A stretch of DNA of 25,060 bases from a virus, in IMG/VR virus record IMGVR_UViG_3300030328_002471, positions 1 to 25,060 of that record. One strand, written 5' to 3'. The notes below the pieces were generated by a model. The model was not told the DNA's origin and did no database searches. It worked only from the letters and a program-made list of their open reading frames with translations. Of the stretch, positions 5,343-13,563 are shown in pieces; position 1 is the first letter of the stretch; every line of letters starts with the position of its first letter. Both the position numbers and the translations under genes were made by a program.

Positions 5343-6422
5343 CTAAAAATAATGAACTAACCTTGCTACTTGGCCAGAATCTTTTTCATGTACAAATCCT
5401 TCTACAGCAGCTTGACTACAAAATCCTTTCCGATGATGCCAACTGTCTGAAGAAGATGGGCTTCTCATATATTCAACTGTTACTCCAATATAATCTTTAG
5501 CATCTAACCATTTATGCTTAACTTTATGATGTATATGGTGCAAATACCAGTATCTATATTTAGTTTCTGCCCATAATTTTGGCTGTTCTTGAGCCATTAA
5601 TAATGGTAGATTAATCATTTTAGCTCCATCCCCATGTTCTAAACCTATTAAGCTATTTCCAAATTTATAATATTTACGATGGCTTACACCAGCATCTATC
5701 TTAATCTCTGGGCAATTTCTAAACCAAGCTTTTAAGCTATGAGCTAAATGAAAGCCACTTTGATAATCATGATTGCTCATTGAATGGATAACATCAACTG
5801 GAGCTAACTCTCTTAATATCTCAATGCATTTTACATAAAGTTGTAAGCCTACCTCATAATGCTCCCACCATTTTCCATCTGTATCTTGATAAGTACCTTT
5901 AGTGGTACTTCCATATACATTGTCAATATGCAATACATCATTCCCAATGCAAAATAATACTCTATCTATACTAAACCCTTTAGCTTTATCAATAAGGCCT
6001 AAAACGCCCTCTATTACCCTTTTAAAGGCAATATCACTATTATACTTATCTCCAGTTTCTCTTTCAGCTGCATACTTACCTATATGTATATCAGCTGGAT
6101 TAATAACTAATAAGCATTCTCCTTTCTTATATATAACTTCTGGATATTCTGGAGCATAATCTCTTATAAGATTTTGTACGCCATCAAATATTTTGCTTTT
6201 ATCAATATTATCTTTTGTAACTATAGAAAATCTATACTCTCCATTAGCAGACTGCCAATGCTTAACACTAATAATATCATCTTTATTAATACCCCTTTCT
6301 TTAATGTGTAAATCTAAAGCAGTATTGCTATTAATATTATCAAGAGGTGTTGCTCTATGCTGATATATTATTTCCTCTTCCTCTTTAGTTAAGCGTAATC
6401 TTCTACCATATTTTTTTGCCAT
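5343..6422 (-). CDS. calcineurin-like metallophosphoesterase
   Basis: A 359-residue protein with a basic N-terminal helix-turn-helix-like part (GRRLRLTKEEEEIIYQHRA) and a phosphoesterase core. Metal-binding motifs appear in order: D111-I-H113 (PADIHIGK), G160-N-D162 (IGNDVLH), S216-N-H-D219 (MSNHDYQ), H263 (LEHGDG) and H295-H-I-H298 (LHHIHH). These match the GDxH / GDxxD / GNHD / GHxH set, with the usual GDxxD replaced by GNDxxH. Related phage proteins act as nucleases or phosphatases on DNA; the substrate here is unknown. It is the last gene before the terminator at 5230-5266, placed after the lysis-like genes. Confidence 0.85.
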   Translation of the reverse strand: MAKKYGRRLRLTKEEEEIIYQHRATPLDNINSNTALDLHIKERGINKDDIISVKHWQSANGEYRFSIVTKDNIDKSKIFDGVQNLIRDYAPEYPEVIYKKGECLLVINPADIHIGKYAAERETGDKYNSDIAFKRVIEGVLGLIDKAKGFSIDRVLFCIGNDVLHIDNVYGSTTKGTYQDTDGKWWEHYEVGLQLYVKCIEILRELAPVDVIHSMSNHDYQSGFHLAHSLKAWFRNCPEIKIDAGVSHRKYYKFGNSLIGLEHGDGAKMINLPLLMAQEQPKLWAETKYRYWYLHHIHHKVKHKWLDAKDYIGVTVEYMRSPSSSDSWHHRKGFCSQAAVEGFVHEKDSGQVARLVHYF

Positions 6423-6480
6423 GTAGTAAAATTAGAAAATTTAAATCCTTGTATTTCAAGTGGGGATTTATACTTACTAA

Positions 6481-6663
6481 CTACTTCTTGTTTATATCTG
6501 CAATTCCTTGCCCTACAATTAAACTCACAAAAGAATAAAACATTTTTGTACAAGTTTCTTCATCTAATCCTAAAGCTGTTGAAATCATTGGCACTACAAT
6601 ACTTGCTACTGCATACCAAAACTTTTTACTTTTTAAGATTGATCCTAAAACTAAATTTTTCAT
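6481..6663 (-). CDS. small membrane protein, holin-like
   Basis: A 60-residue protein. It has a basic N-terminus (KNLVLGSILKSKKFW), a first hydrophobic helix at about 16-32 (YAVASIVVPMISTALGL), a short acidic loop (DEETC) and a second weaker helix at about 41-55 (FYSFVSLIVGQGIAD), ending basic. Two short helices with a polar turn fit a class II holin. It lies two bases downstream of the DUF5675 gene, which supports a lysis pair. The pattern SKKFWYA...VGQG.AD is familiar from small marine phages, always unassigned. Confidence 0.72.
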   Translation of the reverse strand: MKNLVLGSILKSKKFWYAVASIVVPMISTALGLDEETCTKMFYSFVSLIVGQGIADINKK

Positions 6664-6665
6664 TG

Positions 6666-7103
6666 TTATCGGTTTTTAATTATTAATTCTATTTCCTCAA
6701 AACTTCCTAAATCGTACATCAATTTGTAAAATGCCTTTCTGCTATCTCCAACAAAATTTAAAGCTCTTGTATTCCCTAATAATATACATCCTTTTGAATT
6801 TTTTGGATAGTTTCCAATATGCATTAATATCATTTCTCTATTTGGTACATCTAAAATATGTAGATGCTCATACTTATATTTGCTCTTTTCAGTATGCCTT
6901 TTTTTTACTTCATATACTCCTTTAGGAATGCAAGATACTCTTTTTTTGTTATCATTCCAAGCCAGTTCTAAAGTATGGCCATAAAATTCAGAGTTAAAAT
7001 AAAGCTTTCCAAGAACAGATTTATCAGTAAATTGATCCCTAATAATTAATAGATTGGCCTTATCTGCCTTGCCCTCTATATTTCTTCTTTTTGCCATTAC
7101 CAT
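6666..7103 (-). CDS. DUF5675-like protein, candidate cell-wall lytic enzyme
   Basis: A 145-residue protein if started at the ATG at 7103; the frame is open to an ATG at 7163, but that would overlap the basic gene by over 100 bases. The domain runs NLLIIRDQFTDKSVLGKLYFN, TLELAWNDN, CIPKGVYEV, HLHILDVP, MLMHIGNYP-like MILMHIGNYPKNSKGCILLG. These are DUF5675 landmarks. The H-x10-GC arrangement (H115, G125, C126 in the long frame numbering) recalls the His/Ser/Cys centre of L,D-transpeptidase-like enzymes. No other lysozyme, amidase or peptidase is visible in the window, and holin-like genes flank it, so it is the best endolysin candidate, by inference. Confidence 0.8.
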   Translation of the reverse strand: MVMAKRRNIEGKADKANLLIIRDQFTDKSVLGKLYFNSEFYGHTLELAWNDNKKRVSCIPKGVYEVKKRHTEKSKYKYEHLHILDVPNREMILMHIGNYPKNSKGCILLGNTRALNFVGDSRKAFYKLMYDLGSFEEIELIIKNR

Positions 7104-7194
7104 ATTTATTAATTCCAGTAGAACTTTTACTATGTCTATTAGGCCTTTTTTTAGTTTTTTCATTTCTATAGCTAAATACTTTTACTTTAGCCAT
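7060..7194 (-). CDS. 44-residue highly basic protein
   Basis: A short frame encoding MAKVKVFSYRNEKTKKRPN, a polar middle rich in Ser, Asn and Gly, and the ending KKKKYRGQGR. About a third of the residues are Lys or Arg. I recall similar 'FSYRNEKTK...YRGQGR' peptides in small Bacteroidota phages but could not check this. It may bind nucleic acid or anionic membrane. It overlaps both neighbours: the membrane protein by eight bases, and the DUF5675 gene more deeply, depending on which start the latter uses. Confidence 0.7.
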   Translation of the reverse strand: MAKVKVFSYRNEKTKKRPNRHSKSSTGINKYGNGKKKKYRGQGR

Positions 7195-7360
7195 CTCTCC
7201 ACTCTTTTACTACTTTAACAATTCTAACTATTGTAAATATTAATGTTCCTACTAATATTAATGTCCTTAATACTGCATCTATATTAGTTAAGCTTATTCC
7301 AATTCCAGTTGCATTAATAGCCATTAACTCCATTGTATCTTTTATATATTGCTGGTTCAT
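7187..7360 (-). CDS. 57-residue membrane protein, holin-like
   Basis: A short frame starting MNQQYIKDTMELMAINATG. It has one clear hydrophobic helix, about residues 33-50 (LRTLILVGTLIFTIVRIV), flanked by an amphipathic N-terminal part and a basic end (KVVKEWRDG). It fills an otherwise empty gap between the 78-residue gene and the basic gene, and its end overlaps the next start by eight bases. Single-helix proteins before a wall-active enzyme often act as holins or pinholins, which is inference here. Confidence 0.72.
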   Translation of the reverse strand: MNQQYIKDTMELMAINATGIGISLTNIDAVLRTLILVGTLIFTIVRIVKVVKEWRDG

Positions 7361-7367
7361 CTCTCTA

Positions 7368-7604
7368 CTATTCTATTTCTTCATTCCATTCTGATCCATT
7401 TAAAATCTCTAAAATTTCATTATGATTATATATTGTTTTACCTTCTAAAAAAGATGGAGTTACTCCTTCAAATTTTACAAAGGTTTTTGATTCATCTATT
7501 GAATATCTTAAAGTATTTTCTGATGATTCATTTACTTGTGAAAAATCAATGCTGCTTATGTCAGAAGCATCTATTATTATATATTTTCTATTTTCGGTAC
7601 TCAT
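7368..7604 (-). CDS. hypothetical 78-residue protein of tail-fibre region
   Basis: The protein reads KYIIIDASDISSIDFSQV, SENTLRYSIDESKTFVKFEG and NHNEILEILNGSEW. I recognise this pattern as a small protein that recurs beside tail fibre genes in uncultivated marine phages, from memory and unverified, and always without known function. It is acidic, has no membrane segment and no cysteine. It starts within the stop of the preceding gene. A fibre chaperone or attachment protein is a reasonable guess. Confidence 0.75.
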   Translation of the reverse strand: MSTENRKYIIIDASDISSIDFSQVNESSENTLRYSIDESKTFVKFEGVTPSFLEGKTIYNHNEILEILNGSEWNEEIE

Positions 7605-7822
7605 TATTTTAAAAGTTGCACTGGCTCTGCTTCCCCAAATTCATTATTAAAATCAACTTCTGATAATTGTATTTCATTCTCCATAAAAATCTCATTATCT
7701 GGCAAACTAAATCCCATATACTCACTACTTTCTACAAAATATGCCATTAATGAAGTCTTTATATTTAAAGTGTTAAAATCAATTAATCCCAAATCTGTTT
7801 TTTTTATTTTTAAATATTTCAT
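7604..7822 (-). CDS. hypothetical 72-residue protein following fibre gene
   Basis: A small acidic protein right after the fibre gene and overlapping the next gene as TAATG at 7604. It starts MKYLKIKKTDLGLIDFNTLN. The pattern K-Y-[IL]-x-I-x3-D-[IL]-x2-I-D-F is shared with the next gene product, so the two may be distant paralogues. The function is unknown; a fibre chaperone or minor tail part would fit the place. Confidence 0.7.
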   Translation of the reverse strand: MKYLKIKKTDLGLIDFNTLNIKTSLMAYFVESSEYMGFSLPDNEIFMENEIQLSEVDFNNEFGEAEPVQLLK

Positions 7823-7835
7823 TTTATTTTATTTA

Positions 7836-9569
7836 TTACCAATCTACTATATCTGAACTATCCATATTGTTCATTGTTAAATCACAACTTCCTTCCATAT
7901 CATATATTAAGCTACTACTACCATCAGCATTACCAGCTCCATCATCTCCATCTCCCATTAACCAATAATGCTCTAAATAAGCAGCTTGGCTGTGAGTAGT
8001 CATATCCAAAGTAGTACCACTATTATAAGCTTCTGTAGCTTGAGCTTCAGTAAAAGCAACACCAAATATAGCAAAATCATTAAACTTCTTCCCATTAAAA
8101 TGAAATACTGTATCTCTTCTACCTAATGCTAAAGTAGTCATAGATGAAGTAAATTTTGGCATAGTAACAGTTTGATTTTGACCAGAATTATGAGCGCTTC
8201 CACCATTTACATATAAATCAATATCTGCTACTGTATCTCCAGTTGCAGTTAATGTTAGTGTTACTTTTTCATCTCCTATTTCTCCAGTTGATGTAACCAT
8301 TGGAGCATGAGTTGTAGAATCATCTCCATAATAGAATAACCAAAACAAGGTAGCCCCAAAGTTTTGCAAGAATATATACTTGTTACTACCAAAATCAAAA
8401 TCAAAAAATCCAGAATTGGTAGTAGTATCATGTTCAAAATGCATTACTATAGTCCAATATTGATGATCTGATGCATGAGTAAAAGTAGTTGGTAGATTAG
8501 TTGTAGCACCTAAATAATCCCAAGTGGCAGCCAGTCCAGTAATGCATTTATTATCGTTAAAAGTAGCCCCTAATGAAGTATCATTAATAGTTACATTAGC
8601 AGTCTGGCTTTGAGAAGTCATTGTTAAAGTTTCAGCTCCCTCTGTTGTTGTATCTTCTGTAATGTTAATAGTTGTAGTACCAGTATTACTATTAATAGTA
8701 AAATTACCAGTTAAGCTTTGAGTAATATCGCCAGAAGTTACTCCAGAAATTGTATAAGGTACTGATGTGCCATCTTGAATGCCAGTTGTGTTCATGGTAA
8801 ATATAATAGAGCCACCCTCATTAACAGATGCTACATTGGCAGAAAGTGAATAAGTAATTGGTACTGATGTGTCAGTAATAGATACATTAGCAGAAATTCC
8901 TTGAGATGTCATTGTCATAGTTTCAGCTCCTTCAGTTGTTTCATCAGCTACTAAATTAATTGTTTTAGACCCTACATTGCTACTAATGGTAAAATTACCA
9001 GTTAAGCTTTGAGTAATATCACCAGCTGCAATACCACTTATTGTATATGGTATCGTTGTACTATCTGCTACATTAAATGTATGCATATTAAACACAACAG
9101 AGTTAAACTCATCAACAGTTGTAGCACTTGCACTTAAATGATATAAAGCATCAGATGCAGTTATTTCAGTTCCTATTAACATTAATTTTAAACCGCTTCC
9201 AGCTGTTGAACTACCCACTTGATCAATATCAACTGTAATCTCATCATCATTAGATAAGAAAGGATTTTTTAAACTATAAGAAGTGTCTGATAATGTTGAA
9301 GATTCTTCTGTAACATCTATATTTATTTTAGTATTTAAGATAGATGTACCATTTTGATTTATATCTACTAATATATTACTACCTACTGGAGCTGTATTTA
9401 CGCTTGCTCTAACATCTGATAAATTAAAGTTATAAGGTAATCTAAAAGTCTTTTTAGCTGCTCCAGTTGTTAAATCTCCAGATTCAGCTGATACATCTAT
9501 TAAGATCATTTGCTTTGCATTCCCAGCACTTACTTCTAATGTTACTCCGCCTATTTTATTTATTCCCAT
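7836..9569 (-). CDS. tail fibre / receptor-binding protein with beta repeats and LamG-like domain
   Basis: A 577-residue protein. Residues about 25-132 (KKTFRLPYNFNLSDVRASVNTA, NGTSIL, DEITVDIDQVG) are a common phage fibre module. Residues about 142-335 hold two Calx-beta-like repeats of 97 residues, sharing PYTISG, GDITQSLTGNFTI and TEGAETMTMTSQ. From about 335 to the end is a LamG-like domain with WTIVMHFEHD, LYVNGG and a closing WLMGDGDDG...TMNNMDSSDIV. That ending resembles the one in the neighbouring tail-tip protein. The protein probably extends from the tail tip and binds the receptor. The repeats are visible in the DNA at a 291-base offset. Confidence 0.85.
   Translation of the reverse strand: MGINKIGGVTLEVSAGNAKQMILIDVSAESGDLTTGAAKKTFRLPYNFNLSDVRASVNTAPVGSNILVDINQNGTSILNTKINIDVTEESSTLSDTSYSLKNPFLSNDDEITVDIDQVGSSTAGSGLKLMLIGTEITASDALYHLSASATTVDEFNSVVFNMHTFNVADSTTIPYTISGIAAGDITQSLTGNFTISSNVGSKTINLVADETTEGAETMTMTSQGISANVSITDTSVPITYSLSANVASVNEGGSIIFTMNTTGIQDGTSVPYTISGVTSGDITQSLTGNFTINSNTGTTTINITEDTTTEGAETLTMTSQSQTANVTINDTSLGATFNDNKCITGLAATWDYLGATTNLPTTFTHASDHQYWTIVMHFEHDTTTNSGFFDFDFGSNKYIFLQNFGATLFWLFYYGDDSTTHAPMVTSTGEIGDEKVTLTLTATGDTVADIDLYVNGGSAHNSGQNQTVTMPKFTSSMTTLALGRRDTVFHFNGKKFNDFAIFGVAFTEAQATEAYNSGTTLDMTTHSQAAYLEHYWLMGDGDDGAGNADGSSSLIYDMEGSCDLTMNNMDSSDIVDW
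8701..9020 (-). repeat. 291-base tandem repeat within fibre gene
   Basis: A 29-base stretch at 8701-8729 (beginning AAATTACCAGTTAAGC on the plus strand) recurs at 8992-9020, exactly 291 bases or 97 codons away. It encodes the QSLTGNF part of two successive beta-sandwich repeats. Near-identity at DNA level indicates a fairly recent duplication or continued recombination between the repeats. Confidence 0.8.
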
Positions 9570-9570
9570 A

Positions 9571-12500
9571 TTAGCTTAATTCTACCCAGATACTATCTGG
9601 ATTATACCATATTAATCCACTTGAGCTATTTAAACAGTAGCCCATTATTCTCACTATCTCTCCAGCTGTTGTTGGAATAGTGCTTGTTATTTGTCCAGCA
9701 GTAGGAGATAAATATAAAACATCTCCAATAGTGCCAGGATCATGATTTAAAGTAACCATTCCTTTTAATAATATTCCATCAGTTACTCCAGTTCCTAATG
9801 CTATTCCTAATAATCCAGTTGATGTACCAACAGCGCTTGCATCAGCTGGAGTCCAAGTATTATCACTTTTAAAAGTATATAATGTTCCCTTTGTTAATGT
9901 ATCAGCAGTTCCAAAATATACTATATCTCTATTTTGATATTGCTGGATTAAGTTTTTAAAATCTATACTTATTAATGCTCCTGGAGCTATTTCATTTTCT
10001 ATAGAGAATGCATCAACACTTAATGAAGTATCTCCGCTTGTTTGATTTGCATTTAATGTTAATAAGTGAACATTTCCAGAATTACTATCTACTAAACTTA
10101 CTCTATCATTTATTGATAATAATGTTTCTCCAATATCTTCTATTGGTACAGATGTAATTCTTTCAGTTATTATTATACCGCCTATATTTAATGTAGTAGA
10201 TGGCTCTACAGAACTAACATCTGTAACTATATCTCCAGAAGCCATATTAGTCATTGTACCGCTATTACTATTTGTACTTGCATCTGGTATTGTAGGATAG
10301 GTAGCATCATCTCCCATTCGCCACCATCCTATTAATGAAGATGTACTACTATAGCTACCTACATTACTTAATAAATCAGTTGGATTTCCTAAATTCCTAA
10401 TAGAAGATATTGCAGTAGCTGATAATGCACTATCCCATAATGCTACCTCATCTATATTTCCAAGCCAATAAGATGTAGAAGATACTGTATAACGGCCTAT
10501 ATGAACTGTATCTATTGTACCAGCCCAAGTTCCGCTCATTGTACCAGTAGCTACTTCAGTTCCATCTAAATAACCTTTTAAATCGTTATTATCCCAAGTC
10601 ATAGCTATATGATGCCAATTGCCATCTCCCTCAATAGAAGTTGAATAGTCAATAACATTATTTGTACCACCTCTTTTAATTTGCCACTTTAAATCGCTAT
10701 CATCATTCTTATACCATAATCTAATAAAATTATTAGCATCTACTGAAGCCATAAAAATAGTACAACTTACTCCAATTGTATCTAATTTAACCCAAGCTGA
10801 TACACTACCAGTAGTTGTATTTATAGTTGTATCTACACCACTTATATCTACATAATCATCAGAGCCATCAAAATCTAAACTTTTAGTATTAGTAAGATTA
10901 CTTTTATTTGCTAATAGTTGTATAGTTGTAGATGTTTCTGGTATTATATTTTGATTATAATCTCCATCTGCCATTACAGTAATTCCAGAAGTTGCTCCCA
11001 GTTTTACATATACACCGCCAGAAGTATATTCAGATACTGCAAATCTTACATTATATTGTTTACCTAATGTTACAGTAGATGCAGTACTTAAAGCTCCAGC
11101 TCCAGTTGTTACACTGGCAAATTTTAACTTACTATCAGCTATTGTTACATTAGTTCCTTTAGTCCAATCACTATCAGTTGTAAATTGCCCATTAGTTAAA
11201 ATATCAGTTGCAGCTAAATAAGAGCTTGTAGTTGTTATTGCTAATGGATTGGCTAATTTTTGAGAGATATTTCCACTACCGCCACCAATCACATTCATAG
11301 GTAGGGCAGTTGGCTCTGGAGTATTTTTACCATATATATCAGTAGAAGTAGTTGTTATAGTTGGAGTTCCTACTCCTATATTAAACCATTCTCCATCCCA
11401 AGTATCATTACCAGTTGTAAATGTACCCCTTAAAAACACATAGCTTTTGCCATCTACATCATTTATTCTACCAACTGGATTTATATATTTTGGGTATGTT
11501 CCACTTGAATCTACGCTATATTTATTATGGGTGCTTAATGTAATTCTTGCATTCATTTTATATACATGAAAGCTCTGCCCATCTAAATACTGCTTTAAGA
11601 GTAATTTAGTTAAAGATGAATTTCCAGATGTAGTATTAACTCCCCATTCTCCAACTGCTGCTGTAAATACCCAGCTACTTCCATTCCAAACTTGAATACT
11701 TGAAGAATCAGAATCCATTGGAGCATCTCCCCATCTCATCTGACCTAAATTTAATTGAGAGGTATCTGTTTCATTAGTTGAGCTTACTATTCTTTGCCCA
11801 AGTGGGCCTACGCTTGATGAAGTATTTAATAAAAATAATTGGCCTAAAAAAGGATTTCCATTAGTTGTAGTCCAAGATTGAGTACTAACCAGTCCTAAAC
11901 CAGGAGAGCTTATCACTGTATTAGAAGTGGTAGATACATTTGGATTTAATGCATTTACCCACTTTACACCATGAGTAGTATAAGATGATCCATTTGCTAC
12001 AGAAAGCGGGAATCCAGTCTGCGGATCTTTCCAAACTAATACCGGATCTTTTGGGCTACCATTAGAAAAATAGGATGCTAATTTTATAGTTATTTGCCAG
12101 CTACCAGTAACCCCAGTTAATTTTGGTAATGTACCATTAGTTCCTTTTGGAGTTAATGTTTGCACTCCAGTATTAGCAGCAGTTAAAGTATTAGTTTCAA
12201 ATACTACAAAATCATTATTATTAGCGTTATAAGCAGCAGTAGTCCAAGCATAGTTTCCACTTCCATTATATTTAAGATTATAAGTTGTAGCTGCTGGAGT
12301 ACCAGTTGCTCCACTTGGAATAGTAGCAGTAACTCTACATTTAAACTCTACTTTATAGCTTAAAAAATTATTACTAAAACTTGCTACGCTTGTATCTTGT
12401 TGAAATATTAATGGTACAGTTAAAAATAAATTTTGGCCAGCTGATGGATCATCCATCTGCTCCTGTACAACTTGCACAACTGTAGTACCATCTGCACTAC

Positions 12501-13563
12501 TGCTCTCTGGGAATCCTCTATAAAAGTTTTGTGTTTCCGCACTAATATAATCAGCAGTAACTCTTTTTAGTATTGGATAATTCTGATAAGTTGTACCAGA
12601 TAATTTTTGGATTCCCTTTCCAGGAGTTGTAACATTTTCTATATTTTGATTATATCTTGTCCACCAAGCTGTACCTAAATAATCTCTACTTGCTGTATGT
12701 ACTGGCGGATCGGCTAAACTATAATCTCTTGTATTTATATTTGTTGGATTTGCTAAAGTACCAGATTCTGCTGTATTATATCCATCTAATTGAATAAAAT
12801 AAAATGAATGTTTCCAATAAACAACTCGCATTCCTAATGCAATACATAATGTTTTTAAAACTTCATAGCAATTAGATACAGTACTATTCCCAGCTCCATC
12901 TTGTTGCTCAAACATTCCCATCTTTATTTGAGTTTGGTATAAAGGCCCAAAAGATGTTGCAGCAGATTGATGCCTCTGATTATACCAATTTACAGCTGCT
13001 CTAATATTAGCATTTTGTGAGATTCCTTGAGTTGTGCCAGGTGGAGTTACTTTGTTAAGGATTTCTCCAATCCAATAAGTAATTCTTTCATGACCTTTAT
13101 GCTTATAAGTAATGCTATTAACTTCATCACTCCAAAAGCCAATATCTTTTAATCTTGCTAATCCATCTGTTGCAGTAATCTTAACTTCATATGGATAATC
13201 TACATCTTGCTGCGCTCCTAAATCCATTAATAGATAGCCAGCCCAGACTGGCCTATAGTTAGCTCCATTACCTAAATATAATGCTACAACTACATCTCCC
13301 TCATTATAATCTTCTATTAAGTTTTTTATAAATATTTTATCTGTTGCATCTTTTACCATAAATGGAATATCCATTTTAGATGCAATGATTGGAGAATATT
13401 TCTCCTCTCCTTCCATATCGTATTGGATAGAGCATCCGCCAACTCCTAAATCTGCTTCCTTAACTCCAACACCAGAAGGCCAATTTTGATCCCTTATTTC
13501 AAGATAGTATTGCCTTCCATTAAGTGAAAAATATGTACTCTCATATCTTCTATTGTATGCCAT
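9571..13563 (-). CDS. large tail-tip protein with LamG-like lectin domain
   Basis: A 1330-residue protein directly after the tape measure, where distal tail and hub proteins lie. The first 300 residues (FSLNGRQYYLEIRDQNWPSG; YEVKITATDGLARLKDIGFW) look like the structural hub part. Residues about 893-1085 form a LamG/concanavalin-like module (SLDFDGSDDYVDIS, SAWVKLD, GNWHHIAMTWDNNDLKGYLDG, IDEVALWD, WWRMGDD). The C-terminal 110 residues (DGILLKGMV, GDVLYLSPTAGQIT, VRIMGYCL, WYNPDSIWVEL) match a domain often found at the ends of phage fibres. The likely role is tail tip assembly plus binding of host surface sugars. No peptidase or glycosidase motif is evident. Confidence 0.85.
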   Translation of the reverse strand: MAYNRRYESTYFSLNGRQYYLEIRDQNWPSGVGVKEADLGVGGCSIQYDMEGEEKYSPIIASKMDIPFMVKDATDKIFIKNLIEDYNEGDVVVALYLGNGANYRPVWAGYLLMDLGAQQDVDYPYEVKITATDGLARLKDIGFWSDEVNSITYKHKGHERITYWIGEILNKVTPPGTTQGISQNANIRAAVNWYNQRHQSAATSFGPLYQTQIKMGMFEQQDGAGNSTVSNCYEVLKTLCIALGMRVVYWKHSFYFIQLDGYNTAESGTLANPTNINTRDYSLADPPVHTASRDYLGTAWWTRYNQNIENVTTPGKGIQKLSGTTYQNYPILKRVTADYISAETQNFYRGFPESSSADGTTVVQVVQEQMDDPSAGQNLFLTVPLIFQQDTSVASFSNNFLSYKVEFKCRVTATIPSGATGTPAATTYNLKYNGSGNYAWTTAAYNANNNDFVVFETNTLTAANTGVQTLTPKGTNGTLPKLTGVTGSWQITIKLASYFSNGSPKDPVLVWKDPQTGFPLSVANGSSYTTHGVKWVNALNPNVSTTSNTVISSPGLGLVSTQSWTTTNGNPFLGQLFLLNTSSSVGPLGQRIVSSTNETDTSQLNLGQMRWGDAPMDSDSSSIQVWNGSSWVFTAAVGEWGVNTTSGNSSLTKLLLKQYLDGQSFHVYKMNARITLSTHNKYSVDSSGTYPKYINPVGRINDVDGKSYVFLRGTFTTGNDTWDGEWFNIGVGTPTITTTSTDIYGKNTPEPTALPMNVIGGGSGNISQKLANPLAITTTSSYLAATDILTNGQFTTDSDWTKGTNVTIADSKLKFASVTTGAGALSTASTVTLGKQYNVRFAVSEYTSGGVYVKLGATSGITVMADGDYNQNIIPETSTTIQLLANKSNLTNTKSLDFDGSDDYVDISGVDTTINTTTGSVSAWVKLDTIGVSCTIFMASVDANNFIRLWYKNDDSDLKWQIKRGGTNNVIDYSTSIEGDGNWHHIAMTWDNNDLKGYLDGTEVATGTMSGTWAGTIDTVHIGRYTVSSTSYWLGNIDEVALWDSALSATAISSIRNLGNPTDLLSNVGSYSSTSSLIGWWRMGDDATYPTIPDASTNSNSGTMTNMASGDIVTDVSSVEPSTTLNIGGIIITERITSVPIEDIGETLLSINDRVSLVDSNSGNVHLLTLNANQTSGDTSLSVDAFSIENEIAPGALISIDFKNLIQQYQNRDIVYFGTADTLTKGTLYTFKSDNTWTPADASAVGTSTGLLGIALGTGVTDGILLKGMVTLNHDPGTIGDVLYLSPTAGQITSTIPTTAGEIVRIMGYCLNSSSGLIWYNPDSIWVELS

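Noticed and set aside
5902-6159. 85-codon plus-strand frame over the phosphoesterase gene
   Set aside because: It is a shadow of a gene with all metal-binding motifs intact; it has no start context and no plus-strand neighbours.
6443-6469. Inverted repeat AAATCC...GGATTT upstream of the phosphoesterase gene
   Set aside because: The stem is short with an unpaired CCCA and no T run in a useful place; not convincing as a terminator or regulatory structure.
7349-7612. 87-codon plus-strand frame
   Set aside because: Hydrophobic only because it is antisense to AT-rich coding sequence; it covers the well-supported 78-residue gene.
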